From the NCBI GenBank assembly GCA_002682825.1, contig NOKP01000020.1, forward strand, positions 248,001 through 312,000: a stretch of 64,000 nucleotides of DNA, in the 5' to 3' direction. Positions 11,448-26,276 of this stretch are shown here, piece by piece (the first letter of the stretch is position 1; every line of letters starts with the position of its first letter). The position numbers and the translations under genes are program-made. The notes under the pieces were generated by a model. It made no database searches and was not told the origin of the DNA. It worked only from the letters and a program-made list of their open reading frames with translations. The DNA is from Neonectria sp. B-13. Lineage: Eukaryota > Ascomycota > Sordariomycetes > Hypocreales > Nectriaceae.

Positions 11448-12067
11448 GCAGCTAGTAATTGGTAAAATGGGCAAATTGATAGACACGAATCAAAGTACAA
11501 TAATCTGAACAAGTTAAGCTTGCAGGCCTCATTGATAGATACGTGACAACCAATTCCACTGTGTCGTATCATTTACTTGGCTCAATTGGAGTGAACGAAA
11601 GAGGATCCCATCGTTGCAATAATTAGATGATTGGGTTTCTCCTCAAGCTCTAGTTCCATGCAAGTGACAGTCGGTGTAATCCGATCAGAAAGATGTCCTA
11701 GAACAACAGTGGTTACCGAGGCCGAGCTTGGTATTCCGCCTCGAAGCGCCGAATTCCGCTGGGAGTTGGCCGGAAAACGAAGGTTTTATTTCCTTGTAGT
11801 GACCAAAGAAACACCGCACTCGTCATGCATTGTTGGTTGACCGATTCGTAATCGCCGCGAGGATATTTGGCCGGAAGGGCGGAAGAAGACGCCCGCTCCG
11901 TGCTTCCGTCCAACTCCGTGGGCTGTGGAGCATCATTGCTGACGCCCGTCATCCGGGCCGCATAATCTTGCAAGTTTTCTTGGTTCTTGATGGTGGCACG
12001 CATTAGTTCTTGCATGGCTCGGCATGATAACAAGCCGGTCGAGCATCCGGGATTACGACCTGTTCTA
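11448..12067. other. Convergent 3' intergenic region
   Basis: This region lies between the ends of kynureninase (plus) and the Zn2Cys6 regulator (minus). It should hold both 3' untranslated regions. No gene or repeat is recognised. Confidence 0.6.
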
Positions 12068-14225
12068 TCAAAGATGGTGTGCGAGATCAATTCCGCCGCC
12101 CGCATCCAGCAAAGCGAACAGGTTGAGGGCCGATCCCGAGTCCCCGTCCAATCCCATGTTCCCTCCCCAGTAGCTCGCATCCGGTGTCTGCAGCATCGAC
12201 TCGCTCAACCCTAGAAAGGCGGAATCCAGATCGCCAAAGCGGGGAGACGCCATAGTCTGAAGTCCGTTGTGCTGTAGGAATGACCGCTCCAGCGAGTCCC
12301 GTGACCTAATATTCGATGCGGCGGGACTGGAGGTGTGAGTGTTGACGTCGTTCGGTGATGCCGGAGACATCGACGTCACGCCGGTGTTGGACGGGATTAA
12401 CCCGAATAGCTGGCTGGAACTTTCGGTACGTCGCAACCGGTCTTGCAGCTCGCGTTTCTCGAGAGACTCCAAAGCAGTTTTCAAAAGCGATTGGGCAATG
12501 AGTGAATATTGCCTTGCATGGGTGTCGTGCTTTGAGCAGTGGTCAAGTGCCTGTATCGACATCCGAGTATACTTCTCAAGGATCCGACCAAAACCGCCAA
12601 GTAGGCCGATGCCGAGAACGAGGGAGCTTGCAAACAACCATGAACTTAAGGTGTCAGCACTTGGCACGAGGACCGCAAAGGTAGACTTACACCAAGATGG
12701 GAACACGCCCGACCAGGGCCCCTCGTTCGATCAGATCCAAGATGGGGTCCACCATCAAGCTTGCTGCGTCGATACATGCATCGGCCAACCTCAGCTTCCC
12801 GGATGTCAAAGTAGATCGAGCAGAGGGTGTTTCTGATGTATCTGACAACCGCTGGCACAGCTCGTACATCAGAAAGGGCCGTGACACAAGCATCACGGCA
12901 TAGTAGTACGTCGATAGGATCTGGCATGCCCCGCTGACCTGGGCCTGATCGTGATTCCCGAGATCTGCAAGGATGTCTTTGAGCGGTTTGAGCCATCTCA
13001 AAGACCAATCGCGCAGCTGCAGGGAGATTCCCTCGGTCAATTGCAGCGATATCTTTCTTCTCGAGTAGATTTCAGTCACAACTCCCTCTAGAATGAGAAA
13101 TATCTGCACCGATGCATGGAGAAGATCTGGGACTTCACTGTTGCTGTCCTCGGCGGCTTGATACGGGACGGTGCAGTCAACGTCGGACGTAGCAGGTGGC
13201 CGTCCCATGGAAGAGCTCAGGAACAAATCCACCACTCGCAGACTCTTCCAGAGGCGGTCTCTCTGCCGGTGGACGTCGGGCCCGAATCTAGCATTGACCT
13301 CTGTCCTGTGAATCCCGATGGAGTACGCAGCCCGGACTGCGATGCCGAAGAATAGGAATGCGCCGTTGATCTGGCAAGAGCACAGCATGTAAAGGGTGAC
13401 GAGGGTGAAAGCCTGGACGGCAGTGACACTGAGGTTTCCGCTCAGATTCGAAAATGCCTTGTCGCGGGCGTATTCGAAATAGTCCTGGGCAAGCTCCTCG
13501 TCGTCCATTTGGCGCCCGATAGCCAAGACGAGAAAATTGACAATCGAGGTGGCATCGTCGGGCTTTTGACTGAGACTGGCCCACAGGACGAGGTCTTCGA
13601 GGAGTTTGCTGTTGTCAAACAGATCGACCAGCCCCGTTGATGTCGACAGGTACGTGGACACAGCGAGTGGAATCTGATCCGGACGCACGACAGGAACTCG
13701 ACGGTCTCCAGGTATGCGACTGGATTGGTAGGCCGGCGCATTCTCGAGAACCGAGTACCTGCTCGACTGTGGCGCAAATGCATTCTGTCCAACCTTTGAG
13801 GTGACGAGCTGCCTTACTGACTGAAAGAAAGACAATGGCGCACAATCCCCAACAAAGATCAGTTTGCCCTGAGCATCGCAGACCAAGCGCGCCTCCCTCG
13901 GAACCTCGGTTTCGTCCTCGGGCGACCCGTCGATTCTCTGATGCTGATTCGAACTTGTCGGCCTCCCAAGATCCGTGGCCGTGGGCGTTACCGGCGAGGT
14001 ATTCCTGGTTGACCGAGACCGAGACTCTCTATCGGAATGCGGCGGTGATCGCGGCGTCTGGCCGGTCCGGCGCCTGCGTTGCGGCGAATAGTGACAGGCA
14101 TGAGGCCGCTGACGCCTCGCGCAGTAACTGCAGGGGAGTCTGCCGTCGCACTTGACCTTGCGGGACTTGCATCCGTCGCAGGCATTGGCGATGCGGCTGC
14201 GGATGTAGTGTTCTGGCTCCGACAT
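12068..14225 (-). CDS. Zn2Cys6 fungal transcription factor
   Basis: Two exons, 14225-12691 and 12644-12068; 703 aa. The 46-bp intron uses donor GTAAGT and an unusual AAG acceptor; joining is needed to keep the frame. The Zn cluster is at residues 16-44 (C16, C19, C26, C32, C35, C44: CX2CX6CX5CX2CX8C), followed by an Arg-rich linker and a Ser/Pro-rich region. From about residue 200 the protein looks like the fungal-specific transcription factor (middle homology) domain ('AFLFFGIAVRAAYSIGIHR'). The frame stays open upstream to 14540, but that part is unlike the family, so the ATG 45 nt before the zinc cluster is preferred. It converges on kynureninase and is a candidate local regulator of the IDO/kynureninase pair; this is inference from position. 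Confidence 0.88.
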
Positions 14226-16848
14226 GAGAGTCCCGACGGATGGTTGCGGATGTTGCGGTGAAGTTGGTGTCCACCGTGGAGATGGTTTGCGGAAGCACTG
14301 TGGCGGAGCAGAACTCTGCCGACGGAAGGCGAAATTTGTTAGGGCCCGTCCGTCTCCGTTGCGTCGTAGTGCAGTTCCGAAGCCGAATTGTGTGAGTGTC
14401 CACACAAAGAAATGGTCACAGGGCCGAAGGAGCAAGCGAGGTGCGCCGGCAACCAATAAATAAAAATAAAGACGCAAACAGATCTGGCCATGTCCGGATT
14501 CCGGTCCGCGATGGATGCAAATGCCGACGACTGCCGTCATGCGAATGAATGCTCTGCGATTACGAAAGCCGAAGATGATGCATGGATGCCACTATGTCCC
14601 TTACCCGGCCCGCCTTCAAAAATGACTGCTCGTAATCAGAGCGTGATGCTCCCACCAACACCAAACCTCTCGTCCATCCTCCGGGGGTCCGGGTATCCAG
14701 CTGCAACCCATCTGCTTACTGCTGTGGCTCTTTCGAGTCTTTGCAATTCCAAGCCCTCGGTTCCTCCAGACCGAGCACAGCCACAACTTGGACGCCTAAG
14801 TTACCTTCCCGAATTGTCCTTCCCACGTGCGCCGCGACCAAGACCATACTAGGCAATGCTGCGCATCATCGACGTCATTTCGGCTCCTGCTCCTGACTTG
14901 CGTTTAAACAAGGTCGGTGCACTTAGGAGACAGACAGCTCAGTCGATGTCGGTGAAGACGTGTTTTCTTACCAGGTATGTTCAACCATTTGCCATAGAGG
15001 GAACGCCCGGTTACTATGTCACGCGGACTGTGAATGCGGCGATGCATGTTGGGTCTACCCCAATAATGAGGTTGCACGTGGAAGTCCAATCAATCTCAGT
15101 TTTATAGCCGAATGACATGCTGCCTCCGGCGTATTGTGTGTGTGTTGCTTTCAGGTCGAGAACGACCCAGTGAGGCCCCTGAAGCGTAACTGCACAGCGT
15201 GCAGGTTCATGTCGACAACCTTGACAAATGAATTTCTGAGGCTACGAATTAGGTCTACACAATTTGTTCAGTCTACCACTGCGGATGACCTCCGCCTCAC
15301 TTTTTCTCCATTTCAGTCGGAGTTTGGGCTACAGCTTGTGATCAAACGACCATTTATAAATCTAGGCGGGCATCACGAGACGCATTGTCAGCATGAGGCG
15401 ACGAGGCAACAAGGCAGCTTTTGATAACTGCATTGACTGACAAATGACGAGGAAGGAAGAGATGGTTGTTGGACCAATTGAGTAGACTTGCTGCCCAACT
15501 ATGCGCACACTCCGCCATGCAACCTTTCCAAGCTGACATTTACATCACAAGAGCTGAATACGGTCTGTCACCGACAAAATGAGTGAAGGACCGGTGAGTA
15601 CTTGAATAGCGTGTCGGTTCAGGTGATATTTTAGGTGTCGTTTTTTGTTATGAATCTTCTTTGAACCAGATGTAACATTGTAAACTAGAACCAGACAGGT
15701 AGTATCAAAGACCTGCAACGAACCTGTGTATTGATAGAACACTGAATTAAGCCTCTCATCTACTCCTTGATAGAGCTTGAACACCACCCACGAAGCATTT
15801 GAACTCGGCTTGTCCCCTTAAAATAATAAGGATACCATTAAGAATTTTTAAGATACCTCGCCTCTTTTTATCATAATGAGTGGTTGGCGAATACAATTTT
15901 ACATGTATGGTAGATTCCGATTATCTGCAAACCATCATAAGTTAAATCCTATGACAAACCGACGCTGGAAATACAAAGCACCGAAGAGCTATAAGAGTAA
16001 CCGTCTTTCTACTATTCAAAATCCGATCATTGTAAGGTAAGTTGAATTATATTAACTAGACTAGTGATGCCCAATATCTATCAGAATTTTGACAAGCACT
16101 ATCAAAGTCATTCACCAGGAAGGACTCCTTTCTTATAGCGGTAAGAGGTTCTTTCGGCAAGAGATGAATGATGTAGTTCTCGCGCGCGATGAATAAGAGA
16201 CTATCCATCTTAGATATGGGAGCCAGCAAGCTCAAGTATTCTGAACCACTCAGAACCGAAGACCCGCATTGGATTTTCAATGTTAATCACTTTCATTTGA
16301 GATTCAACCTTGTTTGAACTGTACAAAGCAATACACACATCCCTAGAATGCGGATCGAACGATACACAAGGAACATGCCAAGGCCATAAGGCAGCACGCA
16401 AACCAGGCGAATCATTGATCTCATTCGCCCACGTATTTCCATATTACTCGACCCAGGCAGTTGGGCCCCGGCGCCTGCGGCTGCCGCGAGGATACTTAGC
16501 ACATCACTTGGTTTTCCTGGGTAGGGCCTCATGCGCGCATCACACCACTAGCAGTCAGCGTGTGGCGCGTGGCGCGCTGATGCTACTGGTCAGGTTGAGC
16601 CTCTCGAGTAGGAGAGCCATGTACGTTGGTTCCCGACTAACAGTCTTATTCCACGAAACGTGAAAGCCTTATATCCAGCCTGTCCCTAGTAATTTACAGG
16701 CTATAGTATAGTAACAGAAAGTTTTATCTATTCCTTTTCTCCTCCTTCTTTTCACAGAAAGTACTTGTTAGCGAGCATGATAAGGCTGCAATAGCTAGAA
16801 GCAACAAATCTACGATTCGGTTTTCTTTCTTTACTCAAGCAAGTCGGC
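14226..16848. other. Gene-poor, partly AT-rich intergenic region
   Basis: This 2.6-kb stretch includes the promoter of the Zn2Cys6 regulator at its left end. From about 15.6 to 16.1 kb it becomes clearly AT-rich, and open frames are all short with no family resemblance. No transposon ends were recognised by eye. The AT-rich part could be a decayed repeat. Confidence 0.5.
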
Positions 16849-19021
16849 ATGAAAGATGGCTCAACCAAAGGTGGTCCGGATAAAAGCTCTTTCTGGGATT
16901 TGAAATCCGGGTCGCAGCGGTTTCAAGTCTGGCAACATGAAAACGAGCCCCACAGCCAGTTGTGGAAGGAGACCACCCAAGGAGTAGGCTTGGTTCAGTT
17001 CTTCATGACCAAGTCAGAGGCTGTGAACCAAGCCGTGCCTGAAGTGGAACTGGTTAGAGCTTTCTGTCCCGATAGCTCTCTGAAAGAACTGCAGTCTGGC
17101 TGCACGTGCGTCACGTCAGAGAATGTCGCGCTTCTCGATGACAGGACAAATGACGGAACAAACTCAGTCGTTCGAGGTTACCTTGGCCCTCTCAACGCAC
17201 ACCAACTCTATCTGGAGTTGAGTAAGAAAGTAAAGTATTATATCGGATCCTCGCTAGTTAATTTGCTAATGCCGTTTAGCGATTTCATTTCGAGGAAGAA
17301 GGATCAGTGGAGAGGATTGATGATAACACACCCCCAAGAAAGAAACAAACACCACAGCTGAGTGCAGACCGTCGTTTACTGTAATACCAGTCCCTTAATT
17401 TCTCTTGTATTACATCGTGTTGAGTACTTTTAGTTTCATCACGGACTTAAATCGCTGGACAATGATGGCTCTTATCTCAACAGTCTCATTACACCAAGCT
17501 AGGGCCTTGAGAGATAGTTTTTATCGGTACATGGCTTTTGAAAGTTTCATCGGTGTCGTGACTCCTGTGAGAATTCTAAATTTCTTTTGATTCCCTGTAA
17601 CTCCTCCTTGCGTGATGCTAAAATCGACGCAGCACCCTGGCGTTGCGACTTTCCAGCTCGCTTTTGACCTACCCTTCTTCGCTTTGAGAACAGCACCACG
17701 ACACAGACGACCCCGTGATTGCCGAGAAACAGAAGATACCGGCACTCTGAGGCGTGTCACAGACTTGGCTTTCCTATTAAGGAGGCCAAAGGGATCTACA
17801 CCCCTTCCGGAAGTTGACTATCTTTGCGAGGCCCAAATAACTGTTGTAATCACTGGCTCCGACCCTTGTAGATGGGTGGCATACTGTTTCATCGATACCT
17901 ACTTTGACTCCGACGAGGCAAGGGAATGCGTCGACGACTATCATACCGATATTGAACCTGAGAAGGAGTCGTTCGCTTACTTTCGGCCCGATCCACTGGC
18001 GGCTGGAGAACTTGACGCAAACCTTCCGATTTTGTGCCCTCGGGAGTATTTTCTCTTTATATTCAGGAGGCGACTTCAGCAAGTTACCTATGAATGGCAC
18101 GTCTTGGTTCGACGGCTGCGGCGCAGGATAGATGCCTACGTAAGCCATACCCAAGGATTGTATCCTCCGGCCGGTGATGCATTCCTTACACTTTTACTAA
18201 TAAGTCTGTCAAATGATGTCGCAGTCAGATACTAACAGATCGGTAGATCAACTCATGTCCGATCACAATAACAGACCCATCGTGTCCTCCTGACCCTGAC
18301 GAGGGCCCGTTGGTAAGGCAGTCCCGCGACTGGGCCGTCCGGACAAGAAGGGTTTTACGGCAATTGATCCAAAATTTGACGACGATAATCAACTACTGGG
18401 AGTCTTTCAATGTTGAGGATACGCTGGGACCAATACATGGGCGTTTAGCGACGTGTCTACATCCAATCCGCGCCAACTTCTCACAGCTTGGGATCTTTTT
18501 ACAAGAACTTGAGTTTCTTCGCCAAGTCTGTGATGATTACAATGATGGTGTAAGCCAAGGATACAAGCTTTGCAAATTATGAGCTGACCGATTTCCAAAT
18601 AGCTTTCATTTCATCTGACTCACGAAGGTACTCGTGATGCGAAAGTTCAAGCTCGCATAGCTGGTTTTGGGCAAATCATGACTTTCGTCATGTTATGTGT
18701 ATGTCGATTCTTGGAAACTTCAGTCACAGTTTGCCCGCTATTTTTCTTTTGGTTATCTTACTAATCTTTTAGATTTTTTCCCCAATTGCACTTGCAGCTA
18801 GTGTACTTTCAATGCAAGTAACCGCCATTCCACCGCCGCTCCAAGCGAACAGCACGTCTTTTCTCGGGTTGGCTGTTGTCCTCTTGGGCCTAGTATGGTC
18901 AGCCGTTGCTACGATGCTTAATTGGGAGCGTATCAAGCACGGCATGAGAGACTTCATTAGATCAGCACTGTACGCAGACGCGGAGAATGAAGGACAGACA
19001 GAAGAAGGGCTGCAAACATGA
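16849..19021 (+). CDS. CorA-like two-transmembrane fungal protein of unknown function
   Basis: Seven exons reconstructed by splice consensus: 16849-17229, 17280-17380, 17434-17566, 17633-18139, 18247-18549, 18603-18698, 18773-19021 (589 aa, one continuous frame). Introns are 50, 53, 66, 107, 53 and 74 bp. The order of segments matches a large fungal hypothetical family: 'RRLLFITDLNRW...SLHQARALRDSFYRYMAFE', then 'FQLAFDLPFFALR', then 'VVITGSDPCRWVAYCFIDTYFD', a helical middle, and a C-terminal pair of membrane helices, 'MLCIFSPIALAASVLSM' and 'FLGLAVVLLGLVWSAVAT'. The C-terminal part resembles CorA-type magnesium channels, but the GMN motif is not present (SMQ is in its place), so ion transport is not assured. 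The start codon is the least certain part. Confidence 0.72.
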
Positions 19022-19757
19022 GACGGGAAAGCATTGTTTAGGATCATAATTAATCAATGAGTTAATATGATGAAAAACACTCAGAATACGGCGTTTTCTT
19101 CTTAAAATCCTGGTATCTCTAAATGAAGCAAAAGTTTTCCAAGCACATCTCTGTCATTCAGGCGACTGCCAATTAGGCCAAGAGAAAAGTATGCAGTGGA
19201 AGCGGGTAGAGACGGCGTGGCCGTCTTGTGATAGCGTTGGTACGAGTACGGCGGCTACTAGGTCCGCTTGGTCTGTTGGGACGTAACAGGTCAATTCGGT
19301 CCCAACAGGTCCCAGTTCAGGACCATGATGACTTCTCTTTCATATCAATTGAAGAAGGAAAGTCGGTAAGCTATGACGATAGCCCAATAGGTGAGTGGTC
19401 TTTTTGCGATCTCTCTTTATCCCTATAATTCAATGTGACTTCCATTTTCAATTCAGCTGTGAACGAATAATCAATTGAAACCGATGTTAATAAGCGTGCT
19501 AAGGACTGCTGCGCAAGCCCCTAATGAAGTCGGCGGCCTGCGCGGTTGGTGGACGACACGGCGACCAGTACCGCCGCGCGTGTCAGGCAGGATACTGTAT
19601 GACAGAACAACAAGGCCTTGTAGCTTTCCCCTTCCCCCTAGCACCTCATTACCCCTCTGTGACCCTTCTGTGACCGCCCCGTAAAGGTATTGGGACCGTG
19701 TTGTGACCGTCAACGGACAAGGTCGCCATTTGGGCCTACTACACGTACAGGGCTCTA
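19022..19757. other. Intergenic, possible stray exon
   Basis: No gene is supported. An open stretch at 19228-19390 ends in ATAG followed by GTGAGT, which would serve as a donor, but no partner exon or domain was found. Confidence 0.4.
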
Positions 19758-20015
19758 CTACTGTCGTGTGATGACTTTCTCAACTCGGCAATATGAGCAA
19801 CGAGGTGTCCCGCATTCGCGGCAATTGGGAGCAGAAATGCCCTTATTGGTAGTTGCGCAAGTGCAGCACACCCAGAAAAACACCGATCGTTTCTTCTTTG
19901 CCTGCGCCACGGTCAGTCTACGGCTGAGCCATGTTTGTATTGAGCATACCCTCTTGTGAAAGGATGCTGGTCTCAATCCGATGAAAAGTCTTTCCTCCTC
20001 GTCGTCGAGTTCCAT
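19758..20015 (-). CDS. Small Cys-rich (zinc-ribbon-like) protein, hypothetical
   Basis: Single frame of 85 aa. The C-terminal half reads WVCCTCATTNKG, then CRECGTPRCSYC: paired CxxC groups spaced like small fungal zinc-finger proteins that start with WxCCxC and end with CxxCxHxRCxxC. The N-terminus is acidic (MELDDEEER) followed by basic residues. I recognise the style of motif, not a function. No intron is required, but an upstream exon cannot be excluded. Neighbouring DNA is gene-poor. Confidence 0.45.
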   Translation of the reverse strand: MELDDEEERLFIGLRPASFHKRVCSIQTWLSRRLTVAQAKKKRSVFFWVCCTCATTNKGISAPNCRECGTPRCSYCRVEKVITRQ

Positions 20016-21568
20016 CTCGGGCCATATTCTCTAGTTAATAGCCATTAGTTATAAGTTGATCTCTCTGAGGGCAATCGTATGTCATAGTGCTGCGCCTGCG
20101 TAGTCCTCCCAATCGCGGCAGTCGGCGAACTTCCAATGGCAAGCACAGCTCTGAAGGACCACATTTGACTAGCAATGGGGATTATTCTGCAGTTGAATAG
20201 GGCTTCTGCTTACTTGTTGAGGAAGATGGAAGGCGTTAATCAGATGCATCCTGGAAATCTCAAGTTGGCGAGCTGCGGAACCTTCGTGATGGCTATAGCT
20301 TGGTTCACGTAACCGAACGGCTGGGGGGGTGTCCAAAGAATCCATTTGACCAAGCTTGATACTGTAAGTGATTCAATGTGGTATTCAGCGCAAGACAGGA
20401 GCTTTACCTAACACAAGTCTGTTAGAAGTCAAAGAGATGCCTAATATTTGCGGCATGGATCTGGTCTGATGTTCCCGGCACAAATGGTTGATTGATTCCA
20501 AGCAAATGTATATAATCCAGCGCGTTCATCCAGCACAAACCTTTGGGACGGATTGTGACGGTATTTGTAGGGGAGACAAGAGGGGATGTTCTGGGGAATA
20601 GGGGTGGGAAGTCGGAAAAGATCCAGGAGCACGACTAATTAGCGTGTCGGTCTGGCCCGGCAGGGGCACATCAGCACGCGGCATTCTTGCATGTATACCT
20701 CCTTACTTAAGTGCGCGGAGGTGCAAAGTATATGAGATAGCGAGTACTTTAGTTTATGCGTGTAGAGTGGGTAAGGGAAGTACTGTCGAAAGAACTCCCA
20801 GGACTTACCTCATCCTAGCCTCAACAGTCTGTCTCCCGATTCTTATCCCTACCTTTGCGGGTACATTGGAACATGGTTGAGGACCGGTAAAGCGGTATGA
20901 TATGCAACAAGCATTTCAAACCCCATGGTCGGTAATCGTGTACGATGTATTAAGTGCACGATTGGCATCAGTCGGGTGGGAGCCATGGAGTCGGTAAGGT
21001 CGCTTGTTGGGCACTACGTAGTGTACGAATGAAGAAGGGATGGTACATTCCTTGCCTCACCGAAAAATGTGGCCAGTCCCGAGGCAGGGGTATTGGCTTA
21101 ATTAGTCCGTGTGATGATGTTGTACTGTGGTACAGAGCATTTGGACGGGCTAATGCTGATGTCAGGCAAATACGAGTAGAGTACCAAATACCGCGTGGGT
21201 GACGAAGTCGTACTGTCAATTGTCTCACTCATCGCAGGGAGGGCAGGGGTTTGGTCCAACGAGAGAACGAAATCAATCAAGGGTATGCATGCACGGTAGG
21301 AGTCCATCCAATCATCTTATTCTGACCGAGAATTTTACTCTTATCTCAGGGACAGATGTGTACAAAGAAAAATTTCAAATGCGCAAGCGTCAAATGAAGG
21401 GCTCCTGACATCGGACCTGTCAAGTGGAACATAACTTGCGTCAATTTTGTGGCACTGTGCGCCTGACATACAACTTCCATTAACCTGGATGACGGGACAT
21501 GGGATATGTGTAAATGGTTTGAGCGCCACCAGATCAAGATTTATTTTATATTAAAATGCTACATGCAT
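20016..21568. other. Gene-poor intergenic region
   Basis: This 1.55-kb stretch has only short overlapping open frames and nothing recognisable. Its right end should contain the 3' untranslated region of the mannitol dehydrogenase gene. Confidence 0.55.
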
Positions 21569-24020
<2,452 letters not shown>

Positions 24021-25752
24021 TCACCACTCAAACCTCCATCTCACGTCCTCGTCACCTTTCCAATCCTTGACCTCCCCAACATCCGTGATCTCTGGCGCTA
24101 TCTCAGATCTCCTCGCATTCTCCCTTTTCAGCCTCCATCCCAACAAGCCCACGACCACAATGTTTGCGATCAGATATGCCAGTGCCATCGAGTGACCGAC
24201 AATGAATCTCGGCCCGTCACCTGAACGATAGAGCTGTGTGCCCATCACCGCGCCCAGATTGCCGATGCTGATTTGCATTGCGTTGCCGATGGCGCGCTTC
24301 GTCTGCCCCGAAACATTGATCGCCGGCCACGAAAGTACCAGCGCAGTGGCTGGGTAAATGCCTGCAGCAGCAAAGAACGTTCCGGCATACGAGAGACCTG
24401 GTCGACCTGTAGGGTTGTTGTTGGCTAGGAGGAGGATGTAGCCGATGGCAGCAACAGCCGAGGATCCGGCAATAAAGACCGCTCGCTTGCCGAGCCTTTC
24501 CGATGCAACAGCAACGCCTAGAGTCGTCAAAAATGCGAGGGCATATGGTGGGATCGTGAGAAGCTGCGCGACCGCTGCCGTATATCCAAGATCCTTGATG
24601 ATGGTGGGCTAGCCAACTGTCAGCAGGGTCCAAACATTGCCGAGACTGCGTAGACAAACCAAGAAGAGGGACAGCGTGTAAAGAGGCAGGCTCATCGTGT
24701 GAAAGCCCAACCCGTAAAGCCAACAGTTTGGATCTCGAATGGCTTGGAGCACGGCACCCCAACTGAATTTCTCGTCGTGGGTGGAATCACTATCCGCTGC
24801 TAGTCTCGCCTGGATGAACTTGCGCTCTGCCTCGGTCAGAAATCTCGAAGTATTCGGATAGTTCTCGATGAACCAGAATGCTGCAAAAGCAACAAGAACG
24901 GTTGCGATTCCCTCCTAGTACAGGTTAGGACTGGTCTTCGACAACGACGATGCCCAATACTCACGAGAATGAATATCCACCGCCATCCATTATCCCAAAC
25001 CACACCACCCATCTTCCCGATTCCCTGCAATCAAAGTCAGCACTTCTTCAACTCATGACCTGTGGGACAGTGCATCGTCATACATAAGCGAGGATTCCTC
25101 CGAAAGCTCCTGCCAGTGATGCAGCACTGAAGAAGAGGGAGATGCGGTACTGTCTCTCACGTCGTTTATACCACATCGAAAAGTAAAAGACGACTCCAGG
25201 GAAAAGCCCGCTTTCAGCGACTCCGAGAAAGAAACGAGCGACAAAGAATCCCTCAAGATTCTGGACCACGCCCAGGAGTGTTGCAACAATCCCCCACGCG
25301 ATCGTCAATGTCGGCAGCCAAAGCCGAGGCGTTGTTCGCTTGAGAATGATGTTGCATGGAATCTCAAAAAGAACGTAACCAATAAAGTAAAGCGTCAGTC
25401 CTGTCAGGTACTGGTTGCCAGCTAATCAAACCACGCTCGTCAGTAAAATACTTCAGCTAGATAGTATCATAGTTGGTAACCCGTACTCATGCCAAGGTCA
25501 TCGACCATTCCTTCAATCCGTGCATTTCCGACTAGAATAGTTGTCAGCGAGCCGCCTTTACGATTGGCGATGGAGGGCCTCACCATTGCTACGATCCAGG
25601 AACGAGAGTAGATAGAGTATTCCAACGGCTGGAAGGAGTTTGGCATCGATTTTCCGTAAAAGCGAGGCCTCGTTGATTTCTGCGTCTGGCGTGATAGTGT
25701 TGGAGCCATCGCTGAGGTCTGGGGTCGCCTCGGCCACCTTGGACTCTTCCAT
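24021..25752 (-). CDS. MFS transporter, anion:cation symporter (allantoate/nicotinate permease-like) family
   Basis: Six exons: 25752-25584, 25531-25487, 25421-25084, 25024-24965, 24914-24660, 24608-24021 (484 aa); introns of 50-65 bp. Family marks after splicing: 'YLLSFLDRSNVGNARI' in TM1, 'GMTGNQYLTGLTLYFIGYVLFEIPCN' in TM2, 'FFVARFFLGVAESGLFPGVVFYFSMWY' in TM4-5, and 'GWRWIFILEGI' in TM6. These are typical of fungal Dal5/TNA1-like permeases taking up small organic anions such as allantoate, nicotinate or pantothenate; the substrate cannot be told. A tandem same-strand paralogue lies 524 bp upstream. Confidence 0.9.
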
Positions 25753-26276
25753 GCTCAATGAATACAGATGATCAATTGAGAAAACTTCTCATTCACAAAT
25801 TTCACTTTCTTTCATATGCTAGGCAAGGGAATTGGATGGAATAAGTAGCTTTTTCGCCAACTTTCAACTTCAAACGTGGGGGTATTGCGCAATACATCCC
25901 CAGACTGTTCGATGCTGGTGATTCATGCACCATCCACTCTTTCTAGCTTCAAGGCCTCACTGAAATGAACTGCTTAGGACTTTTGAAAGAAATAATGACG
26001 TCGACAGCATGGGTTTGGTTGGTCGACTCCGGCGATCCTACACAGAACTGGCATCGAAGATAACATAGGCTACCATTCTACGCTTGATGCACATGTCGCG
26101 ATATAAGACTCTGCTTTCGTGCTTAATCATTCATCCAATGAGGTTGATTGTTGGGGTAGTCTATGATGATCATAACCCATAACTGACTAGTGGACTGCAA
26201 CTCAAACATCATTTGTCAATGGTAGCAGTCAGGCCACCACAAACGAATTGTCCAATCCATTAACCTTATTCCGACC
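25753..26276. other. Intergenic region between tandem MFS genes
   Basis: This 524-bp stretch holds the promoter of the downstream MFS gene and the 3' end of the upstream one. No other feature is seen. Confidence 0.65.
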
